A DNA stretch of 64,000 bases from Medicago truncatula (taxonomy: Eukaryota; Streptophyta; Magnoliopsida; Fabales; Fabaceae), in assembly GCF_003473485.1 (NCBI RefSeq), contig NC_053044.1, forward strand, positions 37,948,091-38,012,090, given 5' to 3'. Both the position numbers and the translations under genes were made by a program. How positions within the stretch are numbered: the first letter of the stretch is position 1; each line of letters starts with the position of its first letter. Shown piece by piece: positions 25,205-36,601 of this stretch. The notes under the pieces were generated by a model, which saw only the letters and a program-made list of their open reading frames with translations, had not been told where the DNA came from and did no database searches.

Positions 25205-25213
25205 TTTTAATAA

Positions 25214-26690
25214 TGTTTCTTCTGCCAAAGAAAGTGAAACAACAAAATTGAATATTCATACGAATTGGTGTTTGGTTATTTTGCTGTTACTATCATGGTG
25301 GTTTCTTTCTTGTCAAAAACAATACCTTAGTTTGTTATAATAGAAATGGAATATGCATATCAACCCTGTTGCAACATTTAGAAAAAATCAAAACCAAACA
25401 TGATTTGGCTCCCTGAATATTAACTTAGGGGTGTATTGAATTAGGATTTTACAAGACTATTTTAAAAAAAAAAAAAAAAATCTTTAAGATTTTAAAAGAC
25501 TGTGTGAGATTGTATTGATTCTGTGAGATTTTAAAAGACTTTTTATGTAAAAGACTTTATACACTCAAGATTTTAAAGGATTTATCACACAGACTTTTAA
25601 GGATTTCAAAGGATTTTATGTGATTTTAAAATTTCAAAGGATTCAATAAATTTTAGGGGAAAAAGAACAAACTTACAAGCGTGAATGATAAAAATAATGA
25701 ACAAATAAATTCTAGCGTTTGAATAAAGAAAAATAAAACCAATAAAAAATTCTTTTACTATTGATTTTCAAACTTTAAGAATTGTATGAATTTTATAAGA
25801 TTTTAAGGGACTAAAAAACACTCTAACACATTATTCTCAATACACATTTTTTATTTGTTAAAAATGTTATTCCCACAAAATTCAATTGTACATATTTAAA
25901 ATTATGTCAGCACTTACAAATCTTTCAAAAAAAAATATTGTGTCAGCCATTACAAATCGGTCGAGTTACACGAGTTTACCGAGTGTTAACTCAGTCAAAC
26001 TCGTTAAACCTTCAAATTTTACCAGAAACCGATTTTACCTCAGAGTTAACACTCGATTTGTGGAACATTGATTACGACATAATATTCTCAATACAATTTT
26101 TTATTTTTTTTATGAGATAGAGAGAGGGAGAGAGGGGGGATGAGAGATGAGAGAGAGAGAGAATGGAGAGATAGAGAAAGGAGAGAATAGGGAGGGGGAG
26201 GGGAGAGAGAGAGAGAGAGAAATGAGAAGAAAGAGATAGTAACTTTTAAAACAAAAACAATCTCAAGAAATCTCATCTTTTCATGAAAGATTTTTTCTTG
26301 TTAAAATTACACTACAAAATCCCACAAAATCCATCAAAATCCAATTTATTAAACAATCCTTCGAAATTTGAATGATTTTGAATACCACAAAACTTTTTTT
26401 AAATGATGAAAAGTCTTGATTGAATACCTCAAGACTTTTTTAAAATGACAAAGAGTCTTGATTGAATACCACAAGACTTTTTTTAAATTGCAAAAAGAAT
26501 ACCACAAGACCTTTTAAAATATTGCCATGAAATTATGCATATCACAACAAGGTCAGAATAATGAAATGTAAGACATACACTTAAAAATAAATATCACCAA
26601 CCAAACATCCAATTTTCTAGCTAAGGATATGTTATTATCCTATATTAAATCATGCACCAGAATAAAACTCAATGCTTGTTTTACAAGCAT
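25214..26690. other. AT-rich spacer with decayed transposon and GA-rich tract
   Basis: About 25430-25820 and 26270-26520 hold repeated GATTTTAAAAGACTTT-type words and their complements, typical of a family of AT-rich plant MITEs, but clean ends could not be placed. A purine (GA/GGGA) tract lies at about 26116-26225. No gene is supported. Confidence 0.45.
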
Positions 26691-26699
26691 CAAAGCTAT

Positions 26700-29600
26700 C
26701 TGAAGTTATAATTAAGCAGTTCCTCGCGACGACTATATATCAATTCAATTAATCTAAGAATAAAGCTGAAATGAGAAGCTCTTGGGAAAAATGCAGCCTT
26801 GTCACTTCTCTCCTGAACATATTGTTCATTGCCAGTTTCCGGTGCATCTTTCTCGAAGCTGCAAATAGAAAACCATAATCAAAATTTTGACAGAAACTAA
26901 ACCATACCTTAATAACGTGTATAAAGAACTAAAAATTAATTCAACAGATATTCAATACATAATGTTTGAAATGTACTACATATGGTATCACTTCAAAATT
27001 CAGATATTGCTTCACGTTTTACAAGTAGTATAATAAACAAATTCAAAGAGACAAAGAATACATATTTACTTCTCAAGAGAATGCGATTGTGAACCATATC
27101 ACATGAAGATATTAACCACAGTCAAGTAATTCTGGCAATAAAGGGAGTGTCACACAGCTATACAAAATTCAAATTTTGGAATGAAAGTTATCATATTCAG
27201 AAAGACAATAATGTTAACCCAACAAAATTCTCTGTATGACTCTGTTTTATGTCAAAAAAATGTACAAATAAAGAAAAAAATTATATGGACATAAAGCTAA
27301 CCCAACAAAATAAAAAAATTAATAAATAAACAAGAATAAAAAAAGTGAAAAGATAAATAAAAGAGTGTTAATTTATAGAAAAATATTTCTTCATTATTTT
27401 TTTAGTTGAAAATATTTCTCAAGAAATAATGGTTGAGAAAAAAATAGTGATAATATACTTTTTACTTCTAGATAAAGATAAATTAAAGATTGTTAATTTA
27501 TACAAAATATTGCTTTTAAGATTTTTTTTTTATATAAAAATATTTCTAAAGATATTGATCGAGAAAAAAACAGTGGTAATATACTTTTTACTAAAGATAA
27601 AGAAAAAAAATGACGTCGGTCAAAATTCGATTGAATTCTTAATTGATTTCACCATTTCATATTTATATATACTTTTGACTAAGGTGTTAGAAGTATTAAA
27701 TTTTCCCCTAAAAAAGAAGTATTAAGTTTTATAATTACCAAGTTAGTAAAATATTAGTGCATGGTGTCAGTTATCAAATAAAATACAGTGAACGATCGAA
27801 CCCAAAGCCGGCGTTAAATAAAATCATTAAATTACAATTTCTAGCTTTAGGTTCTCAAATAAAATATTCATACTTACAGAGACTTGCTTAAAGCTCATAA
27901 GAGAATGCTTAATCAAATGCCACAAAAGAAAACGTATATCTAAGTTTAGATAGTATTGAGTTCTACTTAATAACCGAAGATCACGCCAAAAAAATACACT
28001 TTTTACATAACTCAATACAGTAAACATGAAATAATTTAGACAAAGCAACAAAATGCATCATGCAAGTTGCATAGAAGCCATCGCATCACATTCTTCCTTG
28101 GCAAAGCAGCCCCTCATGAAAATGCATACACATTCTGTTTTTTTTCACTAAATCTCAATCCTGAACATTCATTGCCAGTTTCTGATGCATCTTTCTCGAA
28201 GCTGCAAACAGAAAACCATCTGCGATATTTTGACGAAAACTAAACCATATACCTTTATAATGTATATAAAGAACTCAGAATTCAGTCAACAAATATCTAA
28301 TACATCAAAGTTTGGAATTGCTACGTGGTTCCACTTCAAAATTCAGATATTGCTACTGGTTTTATAAGTAATTAACCAAACATATTCAAAGAGACGAATA
28401 ATACAGATTACATCTTGAGAGAATGTGATTGTGAGCCACACCACAGGAAGATATTAACCAGTCAAGTAATTCTCGCAATAATGGGAGTGTCACACAACTA
28501 TACAAAGTTTGGAATGAAATTTTCATATTCAGAAAAAGAATAATGATAAATTAATGCGTAAACCTCTTGTATATAATCCTTTGAATTTTCAATTTAGTAA
28601 TTATGTATCATAGTAGGTTAGTTCAAAGCTAGTCTTAGATCATGAGATTTAGATAAACCATCTGAATTGTATCACAAAATTCAACACATTAATTCATATC
28701 ATTTAAGTAAGTGTTAGTACATGTGTGCATTGGCATGCATTATGTAACTCCCTTAATCAAAGTTAAGATATAATTTTGGAAAAAAAATTAGGGAGAATGA
28801 GAGCAAGATATCATATACACACCTCCTGTATCTTTCAATGTAACCTTAAAACGGAAAGAATATTAGAAAAATGAAAATCCGAAAAAGCAGAACATTTTGG
28901 AAATATATGGTAAGTTGGTGACACCATGAGCTACATAATTTTCCATACCACATGAAGAGTTTAGTTCATATTTGTAACAGAACCAAGAAAAAAATGTTTA
29001 ATTTTTAATCACGTTCTTTTAATGTTGACACTTTGAACTGAGTTCCTCAACTTTATTCTTTTTCTTCATACCAGCATACCGCCATTACATCATATAGATA
29101 GAAAAAGGATAAAAAATTGCTGATTTCTACATATGAGAGAAAATGAACGGAGCTTGGATCATACACATTGTCCCTAAATGGTGGCAGAATTGAATCAGAC
29201 TTGGTTCATGTTTGTTGTTTCCCCAAGAAGCATCTTTCTTGCTATATAATGCCCAATTCGTGAGTTTCAAATCCGCTACGTAGAAATTATACATCGTTAT
29301 ATAAAAATAATGAATTGAGTTAGGTATGAATCAAATACTAACAAAGTACTATACCTGCGTTAAATGTTTAGAAATGTCTTCTTTCAATTTTTCTATAGTT
29401 TTTGAATAAATTGGTTGTTTCATGCTCATCTTTTTATTAAGATCAGGACATGTGCACTATATCAATATGATACATAAACGTTTCATTCAATCAATGTTAT
29501 AAATTATAACAATAACATACTGATCAATCAACCAAGAAAATTAGGAAAAGGAAACAAAACCTAGAAGAAAAAAAATTCAGTGATAAGTTATGCTAAGCAT

Positions 29601-29720
29601 AAACTACAAAATCCAGGAGGTCATAATCGTCTGAGCGGTCCCGGAGCGTGGAAACTTCAATGTTAAAATAAAGAGAAACTTCATTCAGATCAACTTGATC
29701 GAGTGTATACTCTTACGTTC
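26700..29720 (-). pseudogene. Di19-like pseudogene, scattered exons
   Basis: Exon 5 is at about 26858-26745 and is frameshifted after QERSDKAAF (the following AQELL frame is lost). A second partial exon 5 lies at about 28200-28150. Exon 4 remnants are at about 29285-29100 with stops, and a badly decayed exon 2 is at about 29720-29610. The pieces indicate at least two superimposed, truncated copies. Confidence 0.55.
27230..27745. repeat. Dispersed repeat, copy 1 (paired with 45065-45720)
   Basis: About 0.5 kb starting TCTCTGTATGACTCT and running to TTTTATAATTACCAAG. It is closely similar to about 45065-45690. Here it interrupts Di19-like intron sequence after GACAATAATG. There is no coding potential beyond AT-rich open frames, and its class is unknown. 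Confidence 0.55.
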
Positions 29721-30254
29721 AAAATGGATCATCATAAGGAAGTTATTTCTACGACAAGAACTCCATTATACATGGCATACAAAGCAGCTCATAAAATAAA
29801 AGAGCAATGCAGTAAAATAAATATGTGTTACACTGATACATAGAGATGCACAAGCTCACAAAATACCAACAAGAAAAAATGGTCCTAAAGCCCAATTCCT
29901 TCCCTTAATTTGTGTGATTTAAATCAATATAAATTCTCTAAATTTGGGGAAAATTTGTTTTACAATTATTTTAAAATTGTTAGCTTTAGAAGCTTTAGTG
30001 ATATGTCCCATCAATTTGGAGGGGGCAGGTTTGTAGTATACAGACACTTATGGCCATCATAATCGGGAAGTCTCTTTCCCAAGTATGAATACAGTCTCAT
30101 AAGCTGCTCCATAACGACACAATTCACACCTCTAGAAGTCGCTTATGGAGTAATTGTTACCTACACAACCAAGAGAAGAAATACTAGCAATAAGTATAAT
30201 TAAAAGGATAAACAGTAAGTAATTATACAAATCATTGAAAGTGGAACTTACATC

Positions 30255-30965
30255 ATACCGATGAAGGGTTTTTTAAAGGTAACTCAGAAGAAGAAAAACG
30301 GTTTTCCATAACAACACACTTCTTGCCATAGCTGCCCTTTCCAAGAAGAAGGGGAAACCTCGGTAAAGATTTACGTTGTGGAGAAGAGGCATGCGTCTCT
30401 TAAGAATGAAATGTCATTTGTCCTAGATTCTATTCAACTTCAGTCACCTCTGGTGGCTGGTAAAATGAACTTGCCTCAGATTGGGGAGAGGTGGAGGAGA
30501 CACGAAAACTTGATAGGCTGTAGATGGAACTTAGGTTGCTTGATGCAGCTCGGTGCTGGTTACATCAGTCTGCCGCCATATGAAGAAACTACAACATGGA
30601 CACAGCCAGCACCTGCACCATATTAGTGCTGGAGGTGGCCAAGGCGTAGTTCCTTCATATGGCGGCCCACCAAGGTAACCACCACCTGAGCTGCATCAAG
30701 CAACCAAAATTCCATCTGCACCCTAACCAGTTTTTGTGTCTCCTCTACCTGCTCCCCATTCCGAGACAAGTTCATCTACCCACCAGAAGTGTCTGAATTT
30801 GAGTAGGATCTAAGGCAAATTCATCGTCCCAACCACCATAACCATCGTTTTCCCCTTCTTGATGTCCAACACCTCTATAGTTTGCTGTTGAGGTGGTGGA
30901 CTGTTCTGTTGATCATCAGATCTTTTGGCATCATCAAATCGGTCAGTTCTCTTCTTCCTAACCAT
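30255..30965. repeat. ARGONAUTE-derived palindrome 2
   Basis: On the minus strand an AGO-type start is visible at 30965 (MVRKKRTDRFDDAKRSDDQQ, then a PPPQQQ run) down to about 30835. The next block, about 30627-30805, is inverted: it reads PPELHQAT on the plus strand. From about 30612 to 30435 the same block reads in the minus sense (APSCIKQPK in a shifted frame), followed by GKGSYGKKCVVMENRF at about 30340-30290 and a splice donor at about 30252. The two arms are about 178 bp each, about 15 bp apart. Stops and frameshifts exclude a functional AGO. Confidence 0.75.
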
Positions 30966-31189
30966 ATTGAAAGGTGCACACACAGAAGACAACAGACTAA
31001 ATTACTTTATGGTTCATAATCCATTAACAAAAATCAAACACCAGAAACTTAGCCAACGTAAACAGATCAAACAACAAATATAAAATGAAATTATCAAAAA
31101 CCAACATCTAAAAGTGAAATCAATTTGTACGTGAACTGCATATGAGCATACAATCAATAAAAACTAAGTAATATGAAAAACAACAACAT

Positions 31190-31580
31190 TTAGATGGAAG
31201 AAAGGAGCATACAACCATTGTTTATGGTATTTTCTTCATCTGAAACAAAATCATTGGAGCTTGGAAGATACGAATTGTTCCTAAATGGTGAAAATTGAAT
31301 CAAAGATTGGTTCATGTTTGTTGTTTCCCCAAGATGCGTCTTTCTTGAGATGTAATGCCCAATCAACGTTCGAGATACCGTTTTTCCGCGGGTTCCAAAT
31401 CCGCTATGTAGAAATTATGCATCATTATATCAACATATTGAATTGAGTTAGATGAGAATCAAATACTATGCTGAAATTGATCTATGTTACAATTAATTTA
31501 CATAGATATTGCAAGGTAAGTTACAGGTACCTTTTGCAAGATTGGGAAGCTTGAATTCTGAACAATCCTTATATTTAATA
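31190..31580 (-). pseudogene. Di19-like gene fragment (exons 4 and 3)
   Basis: Exon 4 remnants (about 31400-31210) with frameshifts, ending in YLPSSNDFVSDEENT-like sequence, and the 3' half of exon 3 at about 31575-31532. Similarity stops within exon 3, at the same place as the fragment at 11390-11860. Confidence 0.55.
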
Positions 31581-31687
31581 TTGCTCTAGTTTTATTTCTT
31601 TAGCTTTGATGACCGGTAGTTCTTGTATTTCTTTCCCTAGAGGCTTCTAGGTGTTTTTTTTTTTGGAGTTTAACCCATTTTGCTCTC

Positions 31688-32155
31688 TATATTTATTTGT
31701 GCACAAAATAGACAACATATATTTCCTCTCTATGTTTTCTCTCAGTCTGAACACTAGGAGAAATCTTACTATATTTTCTCTCACTTTCAACAAGCTCTCA
31801 ATGTTTTTGTTGCGTTACTACTTGATGGGATGAATGAAATGGTGGAAATGAACTTGCTATTTATAAGAGAGGTAAACAATGGTTCCTTACATGCAACAAG
31901 CCACTTGTCTTCCATGCAAAAAACCAAGTGTACAACATGTCACTTGTATCTCATGTATCTTGCAACTTGTCAATGCATGCAACTGTCCACTTTGCCACTT
32001 TTCCTTACATGAAAAATGCAACTTGTCTTACATGCACCATGGACACGTGTCTTGTTACAAAAGTGGCTTTACGAGTTACAATATTGGGATTGGATCATCA
32101 TTTGAGCAAATTTCATTCATAATCATGGGTTTAAATCACAATTTTAGCCCATAGC
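31688..32155 (-). mobile_element. LTR remnant, copy 2
   Basis: Counterpart of the split copy at 12047-12460 plus 15215-15270, uninterrupted here. The minus strand has a TATAAATAG box (complement of 31857-31865) followed by a GAGAGAAAATATAGT leader. Di19-like start-codon sequence resumes at about 32190, so this element, or a deletion tied to it, replaced exons 1-3 of a Di19-like copy. Confidence 0.5.
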
Positions 32156-32179
32156 ATACGCAAAAATATCACGTCTTTC

Positions 32180-32820
32180 TTATGTGCAATTCGTCATTGT
32201 CACTCACTCAACAATCACTCTCTCACGCAACCTAACTTAATTTTTCTCAGACTACAAGGCGTAAAAAAATGAAAAGCTTTTTTTGGTTTGATGGGTTACA
32301 AGGTAGGGGTAGCTACTTACATATATAGATATAAAACCTCCTTAACACATTCATTGTTCAAATACACACTAAATTTTGTGCAAATTTGATTAGCAGACAA
32401 ATACTACAATTACTTCAATGACGCTGAACTTTGGCATCATTAGGTAAAATGGTTTTGTATTGTTTTGTTTTCCTTATTGCGGGGAAGAGCAGAAACTGAA
32501 AAAAGTTGAGGGATAAGAAAAGTCATGGTTCAAACTCAAATGGAAGAGGGAAAGAAAAACAACTACCATAGTAGAAGTGATTGTTGTTGTCATCATCGGC
32601 CATCTTCACCATTTACCACCCACACATTTGACTACAAATGACGTATATGTGAATTTTAACCACAATATTTTTTTCTTCTTCTCGGCCAAAATATAATGTT
32701 GTTCTTGTAAAATAAATTTGGAAAATTAAAAGCCCCTCAGTCTCTTTACAATTGTCACTTTTTCTACAAATTATATTCTTATTTAACTATTGAAATTTCA
32801 AGGTTTTTATTTATCATGAT
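32180..32820 (-). pseudogene. 5' end and flank of a Di19-like unit
   Basis: GTGCAATTCGTCATTGTCACTCA at about 32186-32208 is the start-codon region of the family, followed by the shared upstream flank. About 32440-32815 is highly similar to about 56610-56970, defining another duplicated block. No open coding exon is present. Confidence 0.5.
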
Positions 32821-33787
32821 TGTTGAGATGTGGCTCAAAAATGAAAATTGAGAAAGTGAAGAATCATGACACGATTTGGCAACCGTGTCACGATTTCGCA
32901 ATGTCGAGAGATGTTTTGCAGGGTATCCAATCGTGACACGATTTTGGAAAAACGTGACACGATTTTCGGCTTATTGGGCAAGTTTTCAGGATAAGGTTGG
33001 TTGTACCTTGGGTCGTACGCACCAAACGTGTCACGATTTTGTCTGGATCTGAACACTATATAAGCACTCCATCACCCATTTTATTGTGAAAGCTTGGTGA
33101 ATCTCATGGAAACCAAAGGAGAGAACTTTTAGGGTTTTAGATACTAAAGGTTGAGGGTCTTTGGGTGAGGTTCAAAGCTTCAAGATGTGAATCTTGGAGA
33201 ACCAAAAGAGGGGGCTCTTGTGAAAAGGGTTGGTGCCTTTTGGAGAAGATTCATGGAGTTGAAAAACACATGAGTGGAGAGTCATTTGTGAGCAACTTGG
33301 GTGAGTCTTGTGAAACCAAAAGAGAAGATCCTTAGTGAAATCAAAGGCTAAGGGTTGGTTCTCTTTTGGGGGTTAGATTCTAGAGTTGGGAAACAATTGT
33401 AAACACCTTGGGAGAGTGAAATTCTGAGTGTGTTATTCATTGGTGAGATTGGGAAAATGGGTAGAAATTAGGGTTGTTCTTTGTGAGCTTGTTGAAGCTA
33501 ATTTCTTGTAACTCATTTGTATCTCTTTGTAAGAACTCATTGATAGTGGATTGGAGAGATCAATCTCTCCTCCAGAGTAGGTCAAGTTGGACCGAACTGG
33601 GTGAACAATCTTTGGTGTGTTTGTTCATTTCTTTCATTGCTTATCTTTATTGCTTTGATTATGATTGTGGTTTTGCTATGCACTTGTTGTTGTTGCTTGT
33701 GGTTCATTTTGGTTGTTGGTTGCCATTAATACTTGCTCCACACATTATAGTTTGTATTGGTGTAAAATTTGAGTCCGAATTCACACA
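32821..33787 (+). mobile_element. Solo LTR (967 bp) with 5-bp target duplication
   Basis: Begins TGTTGAGATG and ends TTCACACA, flanked by ATGAT (32816-32820 and 33788-33792). The paralogous locus at about 56978 has the uninterrupted TTATCATGATGTTATC. Inside there are five copies of GTG(T/A)CACGATTT at about 32868-33040, in both versions of the central base, then a TATATAAG box at 33057-33064, as expected of an LTR promoter. No internal region or second LTR is present. The open frame at 33474-33791 lies wholly inside and crosses its end, so I do not call it a gene. Confidence 0.85.
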
Positions 33788-34097
33788 ATGATGTTATCTA
33801 CAAACTCAAATTTTTCTCATGACTAATATCTATTAGGAAATTCAGTTGGCCAACTTTAATGCTGTCTCTCCTTTCAATCACTTATTTCATCCATAAGACT
33901 TCAATTTGAGACCTTGCTTAAAGGATTTGGATCCAATTTCACTCTGATCATGTTTGAGAATTTCCAAAATATGTACTTAAGTTGTAATCATGGAATAGTT
34001 ATATATTTTAACGTTTGCAACCTTACCATATTTTGTTGGTTGTGGAGTGGTCTCATCGTCTCACTCTATACCTACATTTTTAGATTTTATTTTTTTA

Positions 34098-35738
34098 TCT
34101 ATACTATATATAAAGAAAACTACCCCTTTAAGCACACTATTGAGTTGGACTTTTCTTTTCAAAAATACCTTATTTTTAAATACAAATAACACATGTAACA
34201 AATATATAACAATAAATTTAATTTAAGAAGAAAACTTTTTTTTTTGACAAGTTTTAAGAAGAAAACTTATACATAGTTCTTTAAGAACTGTTCTTACTGT
34301 TGGCTAATTATAAAATAACACGTGAATTACTAATCCATGTCACTAATAGTTTCCGTTAACTCTCTTTTACCTTCGTAACTATAGATCAAACTCACAAAAA
34401 ACTAGCACAAAACAAAAACTCATGTTACTTTTTTGAGTCGCTTTTAATTGTACATCTGTGTTTCCCTACAAAAAAAAAATGTTGTACATATGTGTTCTTC
34501 CCCTCAATACAACCGATAAAGATTGTCAAGTATTTTCATATCCCTTACACAAAAAACATTATTTCTATATTATTTTATTATTTTATTTTATTAATATTAT
34601 TATTTTATTAATACAAATTACTCTTCTTTTGCCTTTGATCAATTGTAAACAAACGTGAGCAAAAAATAATGGTAAAGATTGGACTTTAAATCCTCTAAAA
34701 AAGATTAGTAAAAAACATGAGCAAAAAATATTGTTAAAATTGGACTTTAAATTCTTAAAAAAAGATTAGTAACAATCGTGAGCAAACAATTTTTTTTTTT
34801 TAAAAACTCGGTATCAGATCCAAGAATCAACTAATCTGAATGGACCAATCCCACCGCCCACTTGCGGGGGCCCCGTTTAAAGCCAGAGCAAGCTCTGTAT
34901 GGACTTAGCCCAACGAAATTGGCAGCAGAGGGAATCGAACATGAGACCTCTGGAGGAGCAAACTCCAAGATCCCAAGCCAACCACTAGGCCAACCCCAAA
35001 TGGGTTTGAGCAAACAATATTGTTTAAGATTGAACTTTAAATCATTTAAAAAAAAAAAAGATTAGAACTCAAAATATTTTAGAAAAAGATTTGTAAGCAC
35101 TATATTAAACATTAAATATTAATAAGTAGGGTTCTCACAGTTCATATTTCGTTCCCGCATTGTTTAGTTTGTCTCAACTTCTCTCAGCCCTCTGCATCAA
35201 AATTCAGAATTAACCTGTAAGTTTTTTTTCTTTTTCTTTCATGTTACAACTAATCAAAGTCGATTAATTTTATGGATTATTTGACTTTGTTGGTTTATAA
35301 GTGATTATGATTCAAATTGTTTATGATTAATTTAAAAGATTATTTGACTTTGCTGGTTTATAATTGCTTATACGTGACTTTTTTTTATATAAAGTGAACC
35401 ATGATTTTTTTTAATTATTAAATAAATCATTATTTTGTTTAAAGTAATGTTTCTTTTATATAACATGTCATTTATGCATTTATGTTATGATGTTACTAAT
35501 AACAGTAAACACTAAATGATCATTATTGTATCTTTATTTTATATGCAAACAAACTAAAATATGTTGAGTTCATAAATAATTTTGTTATATACCTTGACAA
35601 TATTTTATTTATAAATCAATATATCAATAATTTCCATTAATATTTTAAAATTTAATCAAAATTATACAAATAATCACATGCGTTAGCGTAATAGAAAGAG
35701 CGGACAGATGGGCACGATAGTGCCTGTCTTTCCCCTAG
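34098..35738 (+). mobile_element. Helitron, non-autonomous
   Basis: The 5' end TCTATACTATATATAAAG follows an A, and the 3' end is CTAG (35735-35738) followed by T. About 10 nt before CTAG is a short hairpin (GGCAC-GATA-GTGCC, extended by GACA/TGTC), the classic Helitron terminus. There is no Rep/helicase gene. Internally it holds about three tandem units of about 60 bp (GAGCAAAAAATA...GATTAGTAA, 34655-34790 and 35007-35065), one of which received a SINE. Confidence 0.7.
34791..35006 (-). mobile_element. SINE with 12-bp target duplication
   Basis: A T run at 34791-34802 (poly(A) on the minus strand), with TGAGCAAACAAT on both sides (34779-34790 and 35007-35018). The minus strand has a tRNA-like head: TGGCCTAGTGGTTGG (A-box) and, about 30 nt on, TCATGTTCGATTCCC (B-box). 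It is nested in the Helitron. Confidence 0.88.
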
Positions 35739-35757
35739 TTTATAATAAATGGAAAGA

Positions 35758-35758
<1 letters not shown>

Positions 35759-35796
<38 letters not shown>
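35759..35796 (+). repeat. Poly(A) tract
   Basis: About 38 consecutive A residues directly after GGAAAGAC, just outside the Helitron 3' end. It may be the tail of an older retroposed sequence or a slippage-prone run. Confidence 0.7.
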
Positions 35797-35798
<2 letters not shown>

Positions 35799-35814
35799 TC
35801 CAGTTTTCACGAAT

Positions 35815-36321
35815 ACTCAGTCAGGCTTTTGAAATCTAATTCCATTGTGAAAGAATTTTCATGGTTTCTCTACTATTATCCTTTTTAAGTTGGATTTAAT
35901 TACATCCAAGTAATCCAGTTTCTTTTAAAAGATCCAGAACATACTTCCGCTTAGTCATAAAAATACCCTCCTTTGATCTGGCTGGCAGACTCAATTCCAA
36001 GGAAGTATTTTAGAGGGCCAAGTTCTTTGATTTCCCTTAAGCTTTTGAGCTCCAAGCTATAATCACCTGTTAATATACAATCAAAATAGTAATTTTATTA
36101 GTCGCTGAATGTTTATAAAACAGTGTATGATCAGCTTGACTTTGGATGTAACCAAGTCCTTTTACCACGGTTCCAAACCAAGCTCTCGGGGATTGTTTCA
36201 AACCATGCAAAGACTTCTTCAATCTACACACTTTATTTCTTCCCAATTTTTCCTCAAATTCAGGGGGAAGACTCGTGAACACTTTGTCACGACCCAAAAA
36301 CACACATCGTGACCGGCGCAC
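35815..36321 (-). pseudogene. Ty1/copia reverse transcriptase fragment
   Basis: The minus strand reads VCRLKKSLHGLKQSPRAWF, then GLGYIQSQADHTLFYKH, and after frameshifts SKEGIFMTKRKYVLDLLKE. These are conserved parts of copia reverse transcriptase leading to RNase H. No LTRs or other domains are visible and the frame is broken at least twice, so it is a decayed fragment. Confidence 0.85.
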
Positions 36322-36361
36322 GAACTAGACCATTTTATCCCGGCAAGCCTATTAATCAAAC

Positions 36362-36601
36362 TTGACAAACTTAAGGCCATTGATGACAAATATTCCGGCA
36401 TCTTCTATGTATAGCATGAGGTCTGGATCTCATCGTGGTCGAACAATAAGTGTATCGGGCTCTCCTCACGCAACAAGCAGTAATGCTAGTTCTGAAATGA
36501 GTGTAAACCAAAATGGTCTTTGTTTAGATAGTAGTGAGATAGATGATGAAGTTGGAAGCGAGAGATGTGTTCAGTCTCCTGCCAGTTTTAGGGGGAGGTA
36601 A
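36362..36601 (+). other. Unassigned open frame, Ser-rich
   Basis: A 79-codon open frame containing MRSGSHRGRTISVSGSP, then SSNASSEMSVNQNG and SSEIDDEVGSE. The composition looks protein-like (Ser-rich with an acidic end), unlike the simple-sequence ORFs around it, and it ends soon after an AGG/GGTAAA that could be a donor. It may be a captured exon. I cannot name the family. Confidence 0.3.

Noticed and set aside
30378..30626. 82-codon plus-strand open frame (MEKRHASLKNEMSF...)
   Set aside because: It is the antisense of AGO-derived sequence within palindrome 2.
33474..33791. 105-codon open frame, hydrophobic
   Set aside because: Entirely within the solo LTR and running across its end; no known family.
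35140..35700. Possible gene downstream of the SINE inside the Helitron
   Set aside because: AT-rich with no open frame or splice pattern; probably Helitron body.
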